From NCBI GenBank assembly GCA_000431775.1, contig FR888239.1, positions 33,358 through 38,625 of the forward strand: DNA of 5,268 bases, read 5' to 3'. This document shows, piece after piece, positions 4,587 through 5,268 of this stretch (position 1 is the stretch's first letter; every line of letters starts with the position of its first letter). Both the position numbers and the translations under genes were made by a program. This DNA is from Clostridium sp. CAG:413 (lineage in GTDB: Bacteria > Bacillota > Clostridia > Oscillospirales > Acutalibacteraceae). Under the pieces are notes generated by a model. The model worked only from the letters and a program-made list of their open reading frames with translations. It was not told the DNA's origin and made no database searches.

Positions 4587-5099
4587 ATGAATGCCGAACA
4601 GTTATCAAAGGTTGGCAGCAATCTTGTGCGGCGCTGCGGCACACGAGATCCTTTTCAGATAGCAAAAGAGCTGGGGATTATTGTTTTGGATGATTGCGAG
4701 AATTTCGGCCGGCTCAAAGGAATGTATCGCGTTATTAAGAAGAATCGTTTTATTTTCTTGAATAAGGATTTAAGCCCGCAGACAAAGCGCATTGTATGCG
4801 CTCATGAGATCGGCCACGACAGGCTGCACCGCACGCTTGCAAAAGGCGACGGACTGCAGGAATTTGTGCTCTACCAAATGAATTCTACCCCCGAATATGA
4901 GGCAAACATCGTTGCGGCAGATATATTGCTCAATTCCGATGAGGTGCTTGAGTATATCTATGACCGTGGGTACACATCGGCGCAGATCGCGCAGGCGATG
5001 AATACGGATATCAACTTGGTCGCCTTGAAAATTGCACATTTGGCAGAGACGGGGCATGACCTTCGCCGGATAGATTACCGAAGTGATTTTTTGAAATAG
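4587..5099 (+). CDS. ImmA/IrrE-family zinc metallopeptidase
   Basis: The product is 170 residues with no signal peptide, hence cytoplasmic. The zinc-binding HExxH motif is HEIGH (73-77) within RIVCAHEIGHDRLH, and the downstream YEANIVAADILL segment supplies the probable third ligand Glu105. A short helical N-terminus with a family-like DPFQIAKELGIIV (21-33) precedes it. Members such as ImmA of ICEBs1 cleave XRE-type repressors and so induce mobile elements; IrrE of Deinococcus acts on a repressor of damage genes. The adjacent XRE gene is the obvious substrate candidate. GGAGG at 4575-4579, seven bases before the ATG, sets the start. The 66-bp gap from the repressor gene contains a possible promoter and a Fur-like palindrome, so the protease may be expressed independently. 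Confidence 0.93.
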   Translation: MNAEQLSKVGSNLVRRCGTRDPFQIAKELGIIVLDDCENFGRLKGMYRVIKKNRFIFLNKDLSPQTKRIVCAHEIGHDRLHRTLAKGDGLQEFVLYQMNSTPEYEANIVAADILLNSDEVLEYIYDRGYTSAQIAQAMNTDINLVALKIAHLAETGHDLRRIDYRSDFLK

Positions 5100-5108
5100 A
5101 AGGGGAGT

Positions 5109-5239
5109 ATGGCAAGAAGCGAAGTTATGAACGGTTTGCGCCGAGCTGCAAAGGCGCAAAGCTGATGGACGGCAAAGTTTTCAAGGGCAGCGTCGGGCAT
5201 CAGGAGCTTGCGGCGTGGGTTGAAGGACTTGGACTTTAA
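5109..5239 (+). pseudogene. Possible small gene broken by a one-base deletion
   Basis: From the ATG at 5109 the frame gives only MARSEVMNGLRRAAKAQS before a stop at 5163-5165. The +2 frame is open from 5087 to a TAA at 5237-5239 and encodes KKRSYERFAPSCKGAKLMDG followed by KVFKGSVGHQELAAWVEGLGL. Restoring one A in the run near 5114 would join the two as a 43-residue protein beginning MAKKRSYERF. Alternatively translation starts at the ATG at 5165 (24 residues), with only a weak AAAGG upstream. AGGGGAG at 5101-5107 is very close to the ATG at 5109. I do not recognise the product. Confidence 0.3.
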
Positions 5240-5262
5240 GGGGCAGACAAATCGGAAGTTGT

Positions 5263-5267
5263 GGAGG
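5263..5267 (+). promoter_or_regulatory. Ribosome binding site of a gene beginning beyond the window
   Basis: GGAGG lies in a GTGGAGGT context one base from the right edge. The same AATGGAGGT-like site precedes three other genes in this window. It probably belongs to the next gene of the repressor-protease unit. Confidence 0.4.
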
Positions 5268-5268
5268 T

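Noticed and set aside
4770..5159. Minus-strand open frame of 129 codons
   Set aside because: Antisense to the metallopeptidase gene, whose HEIGH motif and family match make the plus strand the coding one.

Overview
The window looks like a stretch of a spore-forming Firmicute of the class Clostridia, probably a gut Ruminococcaceae/Oscillospiraceae-type organism. I infer this from an alpha/beta-type small acid-soluble spore protein (SASP) gene, strong AAAGGAG/GGAGG ribosome binding sites, sigma-A promoters with AT-rich spacers and a moderate GC content. This is inference from gene content; no phylogenetic marker is present.

Left part (1-1106, minus strand): an ECF-family RNA polymerase sigma factor whose reading frame continues, without a stop, from normal sigma-2 and sigma-4 domains into a hydrophobic Ala/Val-rich segment and a Ser/Thr-rich tail. 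It runs off the left edge. It has a near-consensus sigma-A promoter (TTGACT, 17 bp, TATAAT) and perhaps a second, ECF-like one. Positions 1107-1700 hold no convincing gene, only promoters, inverted repeats and a hairpin resembling a Clostridial intergenic repeat.

Middle (1701-2049, plus strand): a SASP gene with an intact N-terminal two thirds, but an unrelated tail after residue 54. A hairpin terminator at 1994-2041 serves the convergent SASP and ATPase genes.

2050-3434 (minus strand): a complete AAA_14/DUF4143-type ATPase of 433 residues with its own strong promoter. The promoter is bracketed by two copies of one inverted motif, CATTGAAAA-N22-(T/A)TTTCAATG. The copy in the leader ends inside the Shine-Dalgarno sequence.

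Right part (3644-5268) resembles a mobile-element control region. A small unknown gene (minus) and an XRE-family repressor (plus) diverge from face-to-face promoters studded with four GTTCGTG repeats at about 31 bp intervals. Downstream of the repressor lies an ImmA/IrrE-type zinc metallopeptidase, the classical partner that inactivates such repressors. Between the two is a perfect 7-1-7 palindrome, GGATAATGATTATCC, one base per half-site away from the Bacillus Fur box, just downstream of a TATAAT. A small, apparently frameshifted gene follows, and the ribosome binding site of a further gene ends the window.

The most interesting structures are regulatory: the repeat-studded XRE control region, the Fur-like palindrome in front of the metallopeptidase gene, and the paired motifs around the ATPase promoter. 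The membrane-fused sigma factor and the SASP with a replaced tail are the main protein-level oddities.
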